A stretch of 64,000 bases of DNA from Pseudomonas saponiphila (GTDB lineage Bacteria; Pseudomonadota; Gammaproteobacteria; Pseudomonadales; Pseudomonadaceae), in the NCBI RefSeq assembly GCF_900105185.1, contig NZ_FNTJ01000002.1:2108001-2172000 (forward strand). The letters are read 5' to 3'. The notes under the pieces were generated by a model. It did no database searches. It was not told where the DNA came from and worked only from the letters and a program-made list of their open reading frames with translations. Positions 55,257 to 64,000 of this stretch are shown here, piece after piece (position 1 is the first letter of the stretch; every line of letters starts with the position of its first letter). The position numbers and the translations under genes were made by a program.

Positions 55257-55609
55257 TTAACCTTTCGGGAAAATTAATTTGGCCAGGCATCCTATCAGAA
55301 ATACTTGACAATTGCTTGGTAAATATCCTCTGGAATAACGCGCGGCTTTTTGTGTTTTTTTCTAAGTTGATCTCGCTGATATCTACCTAAGTGGCTGTTT
55401 TAAATAAGGACTACTGGTAAGCGAGGCGGTCTTGGCGCAGCGGATTACGGTCAGGCAGATGCGTCTTTGCCTGACGAGTGGCCGCTTGATCGGCGCCAAG
55501 GCCAGAAAAATCAAGGCTGTTTATGGATTTTTCCCCTGGGCGACTCAGGAGCATCAACGCCACAGTGGAAAACAGGTAGAATGCCGCCCACGTAACGAGG
55601 GTATTGGAA
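55257..55609. other. Divergent intergenic region upstream of cvfB
   Basis: 353 bp, AT-rich in its left part (55265-55420). Contains promoters for the 62-aa gene and cvfB. An open frame from 55432 overlaps the cvfB start and has no supporting site, so it is not called. Confidence 0.4.
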
Positions 55610-56446
55610 ATGGCTTTAGTCGGGCGCTACAACAGTTTGCAAGTGGTAAAACACACTAACTTTGGTTTGTATCTGGATGGTGGTGCGGACGGCGAGATCT
55701 TGCTGCCCAATCGTTATATTCCCAAGGATATTCCCAGTGAAGATGAAGACTGGTTGAACGTTTTTGTTTATCTGGACAGTGCCGACAAGTTGATCGCAAC
55801 TACTGAAAAGCCGAAAGTTCAAGTCGGCGAGTTCGCCAGTCTTAAAGTTGTCGAAGTTAACAGCATCGGGGTATTTCTGGATTGGGGATTGCCCAAGGAT
55901 CTGTTGCTGCCGTACTCCGAGGAAAAGCGCCAGATGAATGCCGGCGAATACTGCGTGGTGCATGTCTATCTGGACAAGCACACCCGTCGTATCACCGCCA
56001 CGGCCCGCCTGGACCGCTACCTGGACAAGACCCCCGCCAACTACAAGGTTGGCCAGGAAGTCGACTTGCTGGTGGCCGAGTCCACCGACATGGGCTTCAA
56101 GGCCATCATCAATAACAAGCACTGGGGCCTGATTCACAAGAACGAGGTGTTCAAGTTCCTGCGCTCCGGCATGCAAGAGAAAGGTTTCATCAAGGAAGTC
56201 CGCGCCGACGGCAAGATCAGCTTGAGCCTGCAACCTGTGGGTGAAGAGGCGGCCACCAGTCTGAACTCGAAGATCCTCGCCAAGTTGCGCGAGAACAATG
56301 GCTCCCTGGCGGTCAGCGACAAGAGCGATCCGGCATTGATCAGCAGTTTGTTCGGGGTCAGCAAGGGCAACTTCAAGAAGGCCATCGGTGCGCTCTACAA
56401 GCAGGGCCAGATCGTCATTCATGCCGACCGTATCGAACTGAACTGA
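55610..56446 (+). CDS. cvfB: CvfB family S1 RNA-binding protein
   Basis: 278 aa, the usual CvfB length. Three S1-like domains: FGLYLDGGADGEILLP (residues about 1-60), IGVFLDWGLPKDLLLP (about 70-140) and MGFKAIINNKHWGLIHK (about 145-210). A C-terminal winged-helix domain follows (FGVSKGNFKKAIGALYKQGQ). It binds RNA in the cytoplasm; related proteins affect virulence gene expression. ATG 55610 is chosen over TTG 55604. Confidence 0.9.
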   Translation: MALVGRYNSLQVVKHTNFGLYLDGGADGEILLPNRYIPKDIPSEDEDWLNVFVYLDSADKLIATTEKPKVQVGEFASLKVVEVNSIGVFLDWGLPKDLLLPYSEEKRQMNAGEYCVVHVYLDKHTRRITATARLDRYLDKTPANYKVGQEVDLLVAESTDMGFKAIINNKHWGLIHKNEVFKFLRSGMQEKGFIKEVRADGKISLSLQPVGEEAATSLNSKILAKLRENNGSLAVSDKSDPALISSLFGVSKGNFKKAIGALYKQGQIVIHADRIELN

Positions 56447-56532
56447 ATCGTCCTTCGCCCCCGACAGTCGAGGTGCATCGTCATTGCCCTTGTGGGGGCG
56501 TTCATGTCGTTGAATCAATATGAGGAATGCCC

Positions 56533-57456
56533 GTGAGTATCGAGCGGCGCAACGCCGATGGCTTTGCCCTGCAGGTGATGCTGGGTTTGTGCCTGATCTG
56601 GGGCGTACAGCAGGTCATGATCAAGTGGGCGGCGGCGGACATTGCCCCGGTGATGCAGGCAGCCGCCCGTTCCGGGATTTCGGCGCTGCTGGTGGCCCTG
56701 TTGATGTGCTGGAAGGGCGGCTGGTCGCAGATTCCCGGCACCTGGCGCGCCGGTCTGCTGGCCGGCGCCCTGTTCGGCCTGGAGTTTTTGTTCATTGCCG
56801 AAGGATTGAAGCTCACCAGTGCCGCGCACATGTCGGTGTTTCTCTACACTGCGCCGATCTTCACTGCCCTGGGGGTCAATTGGCTGCTGCCCAGTGAGCG
56901 CTTGCGGCCCTTGCAGTGGCTGGGGATCGTTCTCGCGTTCATTGGCATCAGCATTGCCTTTGCCGGTGGCATCTCCCTCGACAACCTGGACTGGCGCATG
57001 CTCCTGGGCGACCTGCTGGGGTTGCTGGCCGGGCTGGCCTGGGGGGCAACCACGGTGGTGGTACGAGCTTCACGGCTGTCGGAAGCGCCTGCCACCCTGA
57101 CCCTGTTCTATCAGTTGATCGTCGGGTTTGTCGGCCTGCTGCTGATTGCCGTGCTCAGCGGTCAGGTGACCCAGGTCAGCCTGACCCCGGTGGCGGTGGC
57201 CAGCGTGCTGTTCCAGGGGCTGGTGGTGTCGTTTTTCAGCTACCTGACCTGGTTCTGGCTGCTGCGTCGCTATCTGGCGGCAAATCTGGCGGTGTTTTCC
57301 TTCATGACGCCGATGTTCGGCGTGACCTTCGGCGTACTGTTGCTGGGTGAGCCGCTGAGCCTCAACTTTGTGCTCGGTGCCATGCTGGTACTGCTGGGCA
57401 TCACCTTCGTCAGCGCCGAGCAATGGTTGCGTCGACGCATCCGGCGCTGGCTGTAG
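56533..57456 (+). CDS. DMT-superfamily (EamA) transporter
   Basis: 307 aa, ten helices in two EamA repeats (LCLIWGVQQVMIKWAAADIA and LLAGLAWGATTVVVRASRL). GTG 56533 is spaced correctly from GAGGA, while ATG 56527 abuts it; either start gives nearly the same protein. It is the fourth EamA-type gene in this window. Convergent with the MFS gene. Substrate unknown. Confidence 0.86.
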   Translation: MSIERRNADGFALQVMLGLCLIWGVQQVMIKWAAADIAPVMQAAARSGISALLVALLMCWKGGWSQIPGTWRAGLLAGALFGLEFLFIAEGLKLTSAAHMSVFLYTAPIFTALGVNWLLPSERLRPLQWLGIVLAFIGISIAFAGGISLDNLDWRMLLGDLLGLLAGLAWGATTVVVRASRLSEAPATLTLFYQLIVGFVGLLLIAVLSGQVTQVSLTPVAVASVLFQGLVVSFFSYLTWFWLLRRYLAANLAVFSFMTPMFGVTFGVLLLGEPLSLNFVLGAMLVLLGITFVSAEQWLRRRIRRWL

Positions 57457-57465
57457 CCGCCGACC

Positions 57466-58626
57466 TCACGAGACTGCCGGGCAACGTGGCGCTGCCAGCG
57501 GCTGCGTCCACAACAAGCTGCCGCCGAGCAGCAAGCCGCAGCCTGCGACCACCAGCGCCGGTTGCAGATCGCCGCTGAAATGACTGCTCAGGGCCGCCAG
57601 CAATGGACCGCTCAACTGGCCCATGGCGAAGCAGGCGGTGAGCAACCCGGCATTGCGCTGGGCCGACTGTGGTGCCAGTTCCCGTGAGCGCTGCATGACC
57701 AGTTGCATGCAGGCCAGGAAGGGCGTGCCGCACAGCAGCACTCCCAGCACCAGTCCCAGGCCACTGCCCAGCAGGCAAGCGAAGACCCCCGCGGCCTGCA
57801 GCCACAGGGTCGCCATCAGCCAGTGGCGAGTGCTGTCCGGGCGTTGTCGGCGCAGGCTGACCAGGGCTACTCCCAGGGCGGCGGCCAGGCCGAAGCCGGG
57901 CCAGAACAGATCGGCTTGCCACTGGCCGTGAAAGCGCGCGCTGGCCATCTGCGAGAGAAAGGTTGCGGGGATGATGTAGCCCACGCCGTACAGGCCGTAG
58001 ACCAACCCCAGGCGGCCCACGCTCTGCTGATTTTCCGCGGTCGGCTGTGGGACGAGCCGCTGGCTGCTGGAAGTCCGGGGCAGGATCGGCAGGATCGCCA
58101 GCAGCATCAACAAGGCCACGGCGCCATACAGCAGCCACAGGTTGGCCGAGCTCTGCCCCAGCAGATTGGCGCCCAGGGCCAGCAGCCCGGTGAGCATGAT
58201 CCCCAGCCCCGGGCCGGCGAACACCAGGGCGCCCAGGCGTGGCCGACCCGCCGCCAGGGCCAGGGGCTGGCTCAGGGCCGTGATCATCACCAGCACCCAG
58301 GCACTGGCCAGGCCCGTGCCGAAGCGCAGCACCAGATGCGGCCAGAAGCCCTGGGCCCAGAACGAGGTCAGGGTCAGCAGCACGCACAACCACAGGCCGC
58401 TCAACAGGCGCAAGCGTACCTGGGCCGGGCGCCGGGCGAACATGGCGTCCAGAGCGCCGATGAAATAGCCCAGGTAGTTGGCGGCGGCGATCAGTCCGGC
58501 GGCGGTCAGGTCGACCTGGCCTTCGCTGATCAGGTGCGGCAACTGTGGCGTCAGGGCGAAGCGGCCAATGCCCATGGCCATCATCAGGGCAATGAAACTG
58601 GCAAGCAGGCGCAGCAGGGGGGACAT
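57466..58626 (-). CDS. MFS transporter, YbfB/YjiJ family
   Basis: 386 aa, twelve hydrophobic segments. The start LLASFIALMMAMGIGRFALT and the first-loop pattern NYLGYFIGALDAMFARRP are typical of the YbfB/YjiJ subgroup. Inner-membrane exporter or importer of unknown substrate. A LysR gene lies divergent 103 bp upstream and probably controls it. Confidence 0.88.
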   Translation of the reverse strand: MSPLLRLLASFIALMMAMGIGRFALTPQLPHLISEGQVDLTAAGLIAAANYLGYFIGALDAMFARRPAQVRLRLLSGLWLCVLLTLTSFWAQGFWPHLVLRFGTGLASAWVLVMITALSQPLALAAGRPRLGALVFAGPGLGIMLTGLLALGANLLGQSSANLWLLYGAVALLMLLAILPILPRTSSSQRLVPQPTAENQQSVGRLGLVYGLYGVGYIIPATFLSQMASARFHGQWQADLFWPGFGLAAALGVALVSLRRQRPDSTRHWLMATLWLQAAGVFACLLGSGLGLVLGVLLCGTPFLACMQLVMQRSRELAPQSAQRNAGLLTACFAMGQLSGPLLAALSSHFSGDLQPALVVAGCGLLLGGSLLWTQPLAAPRCPAVS

Positions 58627-58729
58627 GGCGGTCTTCCATCGGCAAGGACAATGACCGTCAGGCTAGGGCGGATTGACTTTCCTTAAAAATGAATAATAGT
58701 GAGAAACTTGTTCAGTTTTGGAGAAGATC

Positions 58730-59623
58730 ATGGAGTTCAGCCAACTGCGTATTTTCCAGGCTGTGGCCGAGGAGGGGTCCATTACTCGGGCCGCCGAGCG
58801 CCTGCACCGGGTGCCGTCGAATCTCTCGACCCGGCTCAAGCAGTTGGAGGAGCAACTGGGCGTCGAGCTGTTTCTGCGTGAGCGCCAGCGCTTGCAACTG
58901 TCGCCAGCGGGCAAGGTGCTGCTCGATTACGCCGCGCGGCTGTTCGCCCTGCACGACGAAGCTCATGCCGCGGTGCAAGGCGGTCAGCCGGCCGGGGATT
59001 TCGTCCTCGGCACCATGTACAGCACGGCGGCGATTCATCTGCCGGCGCTGCTGGCGCGCTATCACCGGAGTTACCCGGCGGTGAATTTGCAGGTGCAGTC
59101 CGGGCCCAGCGGCGAGTTGCTCGAAGGCTTGCTCACCGGACGCCTGGACGCGGCCCTGGTGGATGGCCCCCTGGAACTGGCGGGGCTGGATGGCGTGCCG
59201 TTGTGCGATGAAACCCTGGTACTGATCAGTGAGGCCGATCACCCTCCGGTGCGTACTGCCCGGGATGTGGAGGGCCGGGCGGTGTTCACCTTTCGTCAGG
59301 GCTGCTCCTATCGCATGCGCCTGGAGTCCTGGTTTGCCCACTATCACGCAGCCATGGGCCGGGCCATGGAGATCGAGTCCTATCAGGGCATGCTGGCCTG
59401 CGTGATTGCCGGTTCCGGGGTGGCGCTGATGGCCCAGTCGATGCTCGACAGCCTGCCGGGGCGTGAAAGCGTGGCGGTGCATGCTCTGGCCGAGCCGTTC
59501 GCCCACACCACCACCTGGCTGATGTGGCGCAAGGGCATGCTGGGGGCCAACCTCAATGCCTGGATCGAACTGCAGCAGGGCGCCTTCGGGCACCAGGTGC
59601 CGCTGCTGAGGGCCAATGGCTGA
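58730..59623 (+). CDS. LysR-family transcriptional regulator
   Basis: 297 aa. HTH MEFSQLRIFQAVAEEGSITR and AAERLHRVPSNLSTRLKQLE, then a substrate-binding domain with YSTAAIHLPALLARYH. It is divergent from the YbfB-type MFS gene, a common regulator/target pairing. ATG 58730 follows GGAGAAG; a TTG four codons upstream is open but lacks a site. Confidence 0.9.
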   Translation: MEFSQLRIFQAVAEEGSITRAAERLHRVPSNLSTRLKQLEEQLGVELFLRERQRLQLSPAGKVLLDYAARLFALHDEAHAAVQGGQPAGDFVLGTMYSTAAIHLPALLARYHRSYPAVNLQVQSGPSGELLEGLLTGRLDAALVDGPLELAGLDGVPLCDETLVLISEADHPPVRTARDVEGRAVFTFRQGCSYRMRLESWFAHYHAAMGRAMEIESYQGMLACVIAGSGVALMAQSMLDSLPGRESVAVHALAEPFAHTTTWLMWRKGMLGANLNAWIELQQGAFGHQVPLLRANG

Positions 59624-59756
59624 ATAGCCTTGGCCGATTCGTCTCAATCCAGTAACAGTTCATTGCGATTGCGAGGCAGCACGCGGGATAAGTTAGGACT
59701 ATTATCTGCTTGAAGCGGCGCAGTACCGCCGCTCGGCACGACCCTGAGGGGGCACT

Positions 59757-59885
59757 ATGAAAGATAAACTGCAAAGCTGGCTTCACGACCTTGGCGTCGC
59801 TTTGGGCCTGATCGAGCCGCCGCTGCAACCGGTGCCGATTCCTACCGACGAAGAGCTGCGGCGCCGCCAGCAACGTCGCCGTTGA
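59757..59885 (+). CDS. Conserved 42-aa small protein (PA1414-like)
   Basis: 42 aa: MKDKLQSWLHDLGVALGLIE followed by PPLQPVPIPTDEELRRRQQR and a final RR. GAGGGGGC precedes the ATG by 4-10 bp. An amphipathic helix, a proline linker and a basic tail. It resembles a small conserved protein near PA1418 in P. aeruginosa, from memory. No function is known to me. Confidence 0.72.
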   Translation: MKDKLQSWLHDLGVALGLIEPPLQPVPIPTDEELRRRQQRRR

Positions 59886-60049
59886 GCTTGCCGCGAGTGC
59901 GGAGTGCAGACTCCGTCTCGCGCCTGGTTTTTCCCATCGCAAGACTTTGGGCCTGATCCCGGGGTATGCGCGGTAATCCCTATAGTTACACTCCACGGCC
60001 TCGCGTCTGCAGCACTCAGCTGCGTTGCCTGGGCACTTTCTTGTGGGCG

Positions 60050-60084
60050 AAAAAAAACGGGTGCGGCCACCGACGCCGCACCCG
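60050..60084 (-). terminator. Rho-independent terminator of the symporter operon
   Basis: On the minus strand CGGGTGCGG pairs with CCGCACCCG, followed by eight T. It lies 34 bp after the symporter stop. Confidence 0.93.
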
Positions 60085-60117
60085 TCGAAGAAAAAGCTTC
60101 AGGCGTCCGACTTCAGG

Positions 60118-61506
60118 TCAGATCGTGCTGGCCAGCGGCGCCGGGCGCCGGGAAAGCAGGCTCACCGCGACGAAACTCACCAGGCCTACGGCCAGGCTGT
60201 AATAGATCGGGGTGTTGGCGTCCAGGCCGTCCTTGAACATGAAGAACAGCGCCGTGATGAACCCCAGGGACATGCTGGTAATGGCTCCGGCGGTGGTGGC
60301 GCGTTTCCAGTAGATGGCCCCTATCAGTGGAATCAGCATGCCGCCCACCAGCAGGTTGTAGGCCAGGGTCAGGGCGCTGATCACGTCACTCACCACCAGG
60401 GCGATGCCCAGCACCACGATGCCCAGCAGCAGGGTCGCAATACGGTTTTCATGGACGTCGCCGTTGCCGCTCTGGCGACCACCACGCAGGCGTGGCAGCA
60501 GGTCCTGGGTCACGGTGGTGGAGGCGGCCAGCAGGCCGGCGCTGGCGGTGGACATCAGGGCGGCCAGTGCGGCGGCGATGACCAGGCCGCGGATGCCGTT
60601 GGGCAGGCTGGTCTGGACGATGCTGGCGAAGGCGTTGTTGACGTTGTCCAGGTCCGGCAGCAGCACCTTGGCGGCCATACCGATCAAGGCGCCGGCCAAT
60701 CCGTAGAGCACGCAGTAGAGTCCGGCCGCGGTCCCGGCGATTTTCGCAACGCCTTCACTGCGTGCGGTGAACACCCGCTGCCAGATGTCCTGGCCGATGA
60801 AGATGCCGAAGAAGTAGATCAGGAAGTAGGTGAGGATGGTGTCCCAGCCGATGGCGGTGAAGTCGAAATAGCTGGCCGGCAGCTTGGCCACTAGGCTATC
60901 CCAGCCGCCGGCGTCGACGATGGACAGCGGCATCAGCAGGAACACCAGGCCGATGGTCATGATCAGGAACTGCACGATGTCGGTCAGGGTCAGCGACCAC
61001 ATGCCGCCGATGGTCGAATAGAGCACCACCACACCACCGCCCACCAGGATCGATACCCAGAACGGCAAGCCGAACAGCACTTGCATCACGGTGCCGATGG
61101 CAATGGTCGAGGTGGCCCCGATCATCAGCGCATAGACCAGCATGATCAGTCCGCTGGCATGGCGTGCCGCGGGGTTGTAGCGGCGCTCCAGCACTTGGGT
61201 GACGGTATAGATCTTCAGTTTCAGCAAGGGTTTGGCCAGGAACAGGCTGAGCCCGACGATGCCCAGGCCGATGGCGCCACAGAGCCAGAAGCCGGAAATG
61301 CCGTGGACGTAGCCCAGGCGCACGGTGCCGATGGTCGAGGCGCCGCCCAATACGGTGGCCGCCATGGTGCCCAGGTAGAAGCCCGGCCCGAGGTTGCGGC
61401 CGGCTACCAGATAGTCGTCACGGGTCTTGGCCCGGCGCATGCCGTACCACCCCAGGGTGATCATGCCGGCGGCATAGATCAGTACTACGAGAATGTCCAA
61501 GCCCAT
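60118..61506 (-). CDS. Sodium:solute symporter (SSS family, PA1418-like)
   Basis: 462 aa, about 13 membrane helices. Family features: DDYLVAGRNLGPGFYLGTMA in the first loop and ALAALMSTASAGLLAASTTV, the conserved SSS region near Na+ site 2. Neighbour order (guanidinobutyrase, NTF2-like, NCS1, SSS) matches PA1421-PA1418, so the substrate may be a guanidino compound or a related nitrogen source; that is inference. It starts 160 bp after the NCS1 stop. Confidence 0.9.
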   Translation of the reverse strand: MGLDILVVLIYAAGMITLGWYGMRRAKTRDDYLVAGRNLGPGFYLGTMAATVLGGASTIGTVRLGYVHGISGFWLCGAIGLGIVGLSLFLAKPLLKLKIYTVTQVLERRYNPAARHASGLIMLVYALMIGATSTIAIGTVMQVLFGLPFWVSILVGGGVVVLYSTIGGMWSLTLTDIVQFLIMTIGLVFLLMPLSIVDAGGWDSLVAKLPASYFDFTAIGWDTILTYFLIYFFGIFIGQDIWQRVFTARSEGVAKIAGTAAGLYCVLYGLAGALIGMAAKVLLPDLDNVNNAFASIVQTSLPNGIRGLVIAAALAALMSTASAGLLAASTTVTQDLLPRLRGGRQSGNGDVHENRIATLLLGIVVLGIALVVSDVISALTLAYNLLVGGMLIPLIGAIYWKRATTAGAITSMSLGFITALFFMFKDGLDANTPIYYSLAVGLVSFVAVSLLSRRPAPLASTI

Positions 61507-61665
61507 GTTCGGGTCCTCACAAACAGGTTGTTATTGTTGTCGCCCGCGTCTGCGGGTGCTCAGCCGGTGCTCCGGCAGGTTTACAGGGGTTCGGTCAGGC
61601 CTGATGGGACCGGGGACCAGCGAAAGCGCTGCGCGAGCCAGAGCCTTGCGCTGGTCAGCCAGCTT

Positions 61666-63180
61666 CTACAGTGCTCGGGCACTCAACTGCGCTGCCTGCG
61701 CAGCTTTGGCGGCTTCACTGCGTGGGTCATTGGGCCCATACACCGCAGGCGGTTCCGGGAACAGGCTGAGCAGCGCCAGGTACAGCAGCGAGGCCAGGCC
61801 CAGGGTCACTGGCAGGCTGATGTCGATGCCGTCGGCCAGGTTGCCCAGGGGGCCGACGAACTGCCCCGGCAGGTTGACGAAGCACAGGCCCACCAGGGCG
61901 CTGGGAATCCAGGCCCCCAGGCCGCGCCAGTTCCAGCCGTGGTTGAACCAGTAGCGCCCGCCGCGTTCGCCACGGGTGAACACTTGCAGGTCATCCGGGC
62001 AGTAGTAGCCGCGGCGAACCAGCAGGCCGATCAGCATGATCACCATCCACGGGGTGGTGCAGGTGATGATCAGCACCGCGAAGGTCGACACGCTCTGCAC
62101 CAGGTTCGCCGCGAAGCGTCCGATGAAGATGAAGGCGATCGACAGCACGCCGATCAGCAGGGTCGCCTTGACCCGTGACAGCAGCCGTGGAAACACGCTG
62201 GACATGTCCAGCCCGGTGCCATACAGCGAGGTGGTGCCGGTGGACATGCCGCCGATCACCGCGATCAGGCACACCGGCAGGAAGAACCAGCTCGGCGACA
62301 CCGCCAGCAGCCCGCCGACGTAGTTGTTGGCGGCGATGTAGTCCGGCGCCTTGACCGCCACTATGGTGGCGGTGGCCAGGCCGAAGATGAACGGGATCAG
62401 GGTGGCGAATTGGGCGGCGATCACCGCCAGCATGATGCGTCCCTTGGGAGTGTCCCGCGGGATGTAGCGCGACCAGTCGCCGAGGAAGGCGCCGAAGGAA
62501 ATCGGGTTGCTCATGGCCACCAGCGCGGCGCCGATGAAGGCCGCCCAGAAACCCGCCTGGCCCAGGGCCAGGGTGCCGGCGAAATGGCTGTCGAAGGCCG
62601 GGGCGAAGGCGAAGATCCCCAGCAGGAACAGCAGGCTGGCGGCCCATACGGCGATGCGGTTGACCCACAGCATGAAGCGGAAGCCGTAGATGCACACCGT
62701 CAGCACCAGCAACGCGAACAGGCCGTAGGCCAGGCCCAGGGTCAGGTCGGTTTCCGGCAACTGCGCCAGGCGCTTGGCGCCGCCTACCAGGGCATCGCCC
62801 GAACTCCAGACCGAGAGCGAGAAGAAGGCGATGGCGGTCAGCAATGACAGGAACGAGCCGACGATGCGCCCATGCACACCGAAATGCGCGCCGGAGGACA
62901 CTGCGTTGTTGGTGCCGTTGAGCGGCCCGAACAGGCCCATGGGTGCGAGGATCAGTGCGCCTAGGGTCACCCCCAGGACAATCGCCCAGGCCCCGGCCTG
63001 GAACGACAGGCCGAACAGCACCGGGAAACTGCCCAGCACGGCGGTGGCGAAGGTGTTGGCACCGCCGAAGATCAAGCGAAACAGGTCGCCCGGGCCGGCG
63101 TCGCGTTCGTGGTCGGGGATCTGTTCCACCCCGTTGGTTTCGATGCTGCTAAGGCTTTTTTCTTTGTTGTTGTTATTCAT
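61666..63180 (-). CDS. NCS1-family transporter (cytosine/purine permease type, PA1419-like)
   Basis: 504 aa, about 12 helices. Conserved NCS1 patterns include SLSVWSSGDALVGGAKRLAQ, WSRYIPRDTPKG and NHGWNWRGLGAWIPSALVG. Related proteins import nucleobases, hydantoins or allantoin with a cation. Context suggests a nitrogen-rich substrate feeding the guanidinobutyrase step, but the NCS1 fold alone does not tell. It lies 21 bp after the NTF2-like gene, in one operon with it and the ureohydrolase. Confidence 0.9.
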   Translation of the reverse strand: MNNNNKEKSLSSIETNGVEQIPDHERDAGPGDLFRLIFGGANTFATAVLGSFPVLFGLSFQAGAWAIVLGVTLGALILAPMGLFGPLNGTNNAVSSGAHFGVHGRIVGSFLSLLTAIAFFSLSVWSSGDALVGGAKRLAQLPETDLTLGLAYGLFALLVLTVCIYGFRFMLWVNRIAVWAASLLFLLGIFAFAPAFDSHFAGTLALGQAGFWAAFIGAALVAMSNPISFGAFLGDWSRYIPRDTPKGRIMLAVIAAQFATLIPFIFGLATATIVAVKAPDYIAANNYVGGLLAVSPSWFFLPVCLIAVIGGMSTGTTSLYGTGLDMSSVFPRLLSRVKATLLIGVLSIAFIFIGRFAANLVQSVSTFAVLIITCTTPWMVIMLIGLLVRRGYYCPDDLQVFTRGERGGRYWFNHGWNWRGLGAWIPSALVGLCFVNLPGQFVGPLGNLADGIDISLPVTLGLASLLYLALLSLFPEPPAVYGPNDPRSEAAKAAQAAQLSARAL

Positions 63181-63201
63181 GATCTGCTCCGATCACATTG
63201 G

Positions 63202-63609
63202 CTAAGGGGGTGGCAGCCCTTCCGGCATAGCGGATAAATGTTCGTGACAGGCCAGCCAAAGGCCTTGTTGTTGTTTGCGAAACACAATGGTTTCGCGTTC
63301 CTGGCTGAAGTGTTGCTCCCCTTGCATGCGCAGCCGCGTGGCCACGTCATGAATAAACACGGCGACGTCGCCCTGCAGGCTGACGACGGCGTTGCTCGAG
63401 GTGCACGAGAGCACCTCGAAGCCGTCCTCGGCGCGCCACTGGTCCCACAATGCTTGGTAGGCATCGCGCGACAGCAGCGGCTGAGGAAGGGTGTAGAAGA
63501 CGAAACTGGCATCGGCGCTGAACGCCGCGAAGTAGGCTTCGCGGTCGTTGCGGGCGAAGGCTGCGACCAGTTCGGCGGCGGCGTTGAGGACGTGCTGTCG
63601 GTCGCTCAT
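63202..63609 (-). CDS. NTF2-like protein (PA1420-like)
   Basis: 135 aa. NTF2-fold pattern: AAELVAAFARNDREAYFAAF, VFYTLPQPLLSRDAYQALW and WLACHEHLSAMP at the end. It lies 9 bp after the ureohydrolase stop and 21 bp before the NCS1 gene. A small binding or enzyme-partner role in the same pathway is likely but unproved. Confidence 0.85.
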   Translation of the reverse strand: MSDRQHVLNAAAELVAAFARNDREAYFAAFSADASFVFYTLPQPLLSRDAYQALWDQWRAEDGFEVLSCTSSNAVVSLQGDVAVFIHDVATRLRMQGEQHFSQERETIVFRKQQQGLWLACHEHLSAMPEGLPPP

Positions 63610-63618
63610 GGCCGGGAC

Positions 63619-64000
63619 TCAGCGGTGGGCCACGCCGGGCAGCACGCAGAGCATTTCGTACAAAAGGTTGGCGCCCAGCAGTGAGGTGTTGCCGGTGGTG
63701 TCGTAAGGTGGCGAAACCTCCACCAGATCGCAGCCCACCAGGTCCAGGCCCTGGCAGCCACGGACGATCTCGATGGCCTGGATGGTGGTCAGGCCGCCGA
63801 TTTCCGGAGTGCCGGTGCCCGGTGCCCAGGCCGGGTCGATGCCGTCGATGTCGAAGCTCAGGTACACCGGGCCATTGCCGACCTTTTCACGGACCTCGGC
63901 CATCAGCGGTTCCAGGGATTTGTGCCAGCACTCTTCGGCCTGGACCACGCGGAAGCCCTGTTTGCGGCTCCAGTTGAAGTCTTCGGCGGTATAGCCCTGG
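63619..64000 (-). CDS. gbuA: Guanidinobutyrase/agmatinase-family ureohydrolase, C-terminal part (5' end outside window)
   Basis: About 127 C-terminal residues. The arginase-fold binuclear manganese motif SFDIDGIDPAWAPGTGTPE is present, together with GYTAEDFNWSRKQGFRVV and CDLVEVSPPYDTTGNTSLLG. Enzymes of this clade hydrolyse 4-guanidinobutyrate (or agmatine, guanidinopropionate) to urea and the amine. The symbol rests on synteny with P. aeruginosa gbuA-PA1420-PA1419-PA1418; the N-terminal specificity residues are not in view. The frame is open to the right edge. Confidence 0.85.
   Translation of the reverse strand, partial: QGYTAEDFNWSRKQGFRVVQAEECWHKSLEPLMAEVREKVGNGPVYLSFDIDGIDPAWAPGTGTPEIGGLTTIQAIEIVRGCQGLDLVGCDLVEVSPPYDTTGNTSLLGANLLYEMLCVLPGVAHR

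Noticed and set aside
55432..55659. 75-codon open frame overlapping the start of cvfB.
   Set aside because: No start signal, and its end overlaps the well-supported cvfB N-terminus in another frame.

Overview
This window reads as a chromosomal segment of a fluorescent-group Pseudomonas. Most genes are GC-rich with strong GC3. Several neighbourhoods match Pseudomonas synteny from memory: a KAS III, ECF sigma and anti-sigma block like PA3286-PA3284, and a symporter, NCS1, NTF2-like and guanidinobutyrase block like PA1418-PA1421. Inverted REP pairs of the 'GTAGGAGC..GGCTTGCCGGC' kind lie between genes. I identified everything by reading translations and motifs; no database search was run.

Layout. 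0-8.5 kb: the end of cysK, an lpxO-like lipid A hydroxylase, two EamA transporters, a small fimbrial-like protein, a chemoreceptor and aceK. 8.6-16.2 kb: hrpA, a FabH-like synthase, an ECF sigma/anti-sigma pair and a putative porin. 16.5-30.8 kb: an MFS exporter with an NTF2-like partner and a divergent LysR regulator, a FemAB-like protein, aqpZ, an ABC exporter, a periplasmic cyclophilin, an alpha/beta hydrolase, a second LysR, azoR, another EamA transporter, a YbdG-like MscS channel and a DEAD-box helicase.

31.2-49.6 kb is the accessory island: a two-partner-secretion, contact-dependent inhibition (CDI) locus. It has a TpsB/CdiB transporter (580 aa), a giant CdiA-like exoprotein (about 2900 aa) ending in a putative PD-(D/E)XK nuclease, and a small gene abutting it that is the likely immunity gene. 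About 7.5 kb of AT-rich DNA follows with orphan and decayed toxin/immunity modules: a second PD-(D/E)XK-like toxin tip, an intact-looking deaminase-like tip, a decayed second deaminase-like tip, and a decayed toxin of another type with its immunity gene intact. There are also toxin-less immunity candidates and an IS3-family element inside an immunity pseudogene. Three copies of a roughly 110-bp pretoxin segment (41113, 43478, 46545) could serve as recombination handles for swapping the toxin tip. A fragment of the CdiA repeat region recurs at 49448, just before the terminator that closes the locus.

49.6-64 kb returns to core-type genes: a small conserved hypothetical, a lipoprotein, an AraC/GyrI-like regulator, a DUF899 protein, an internally deleted pseudogene, a DUF6279-like lipoprotein, a TorF-like outer-membrane protein, cvfB, an EamA transporter, a YbfB-type MFS protein with a divergent LysR regulator, a 42-aa conserved peptide, and the guanidinobutyrase-linked transport cluster running off the right end.
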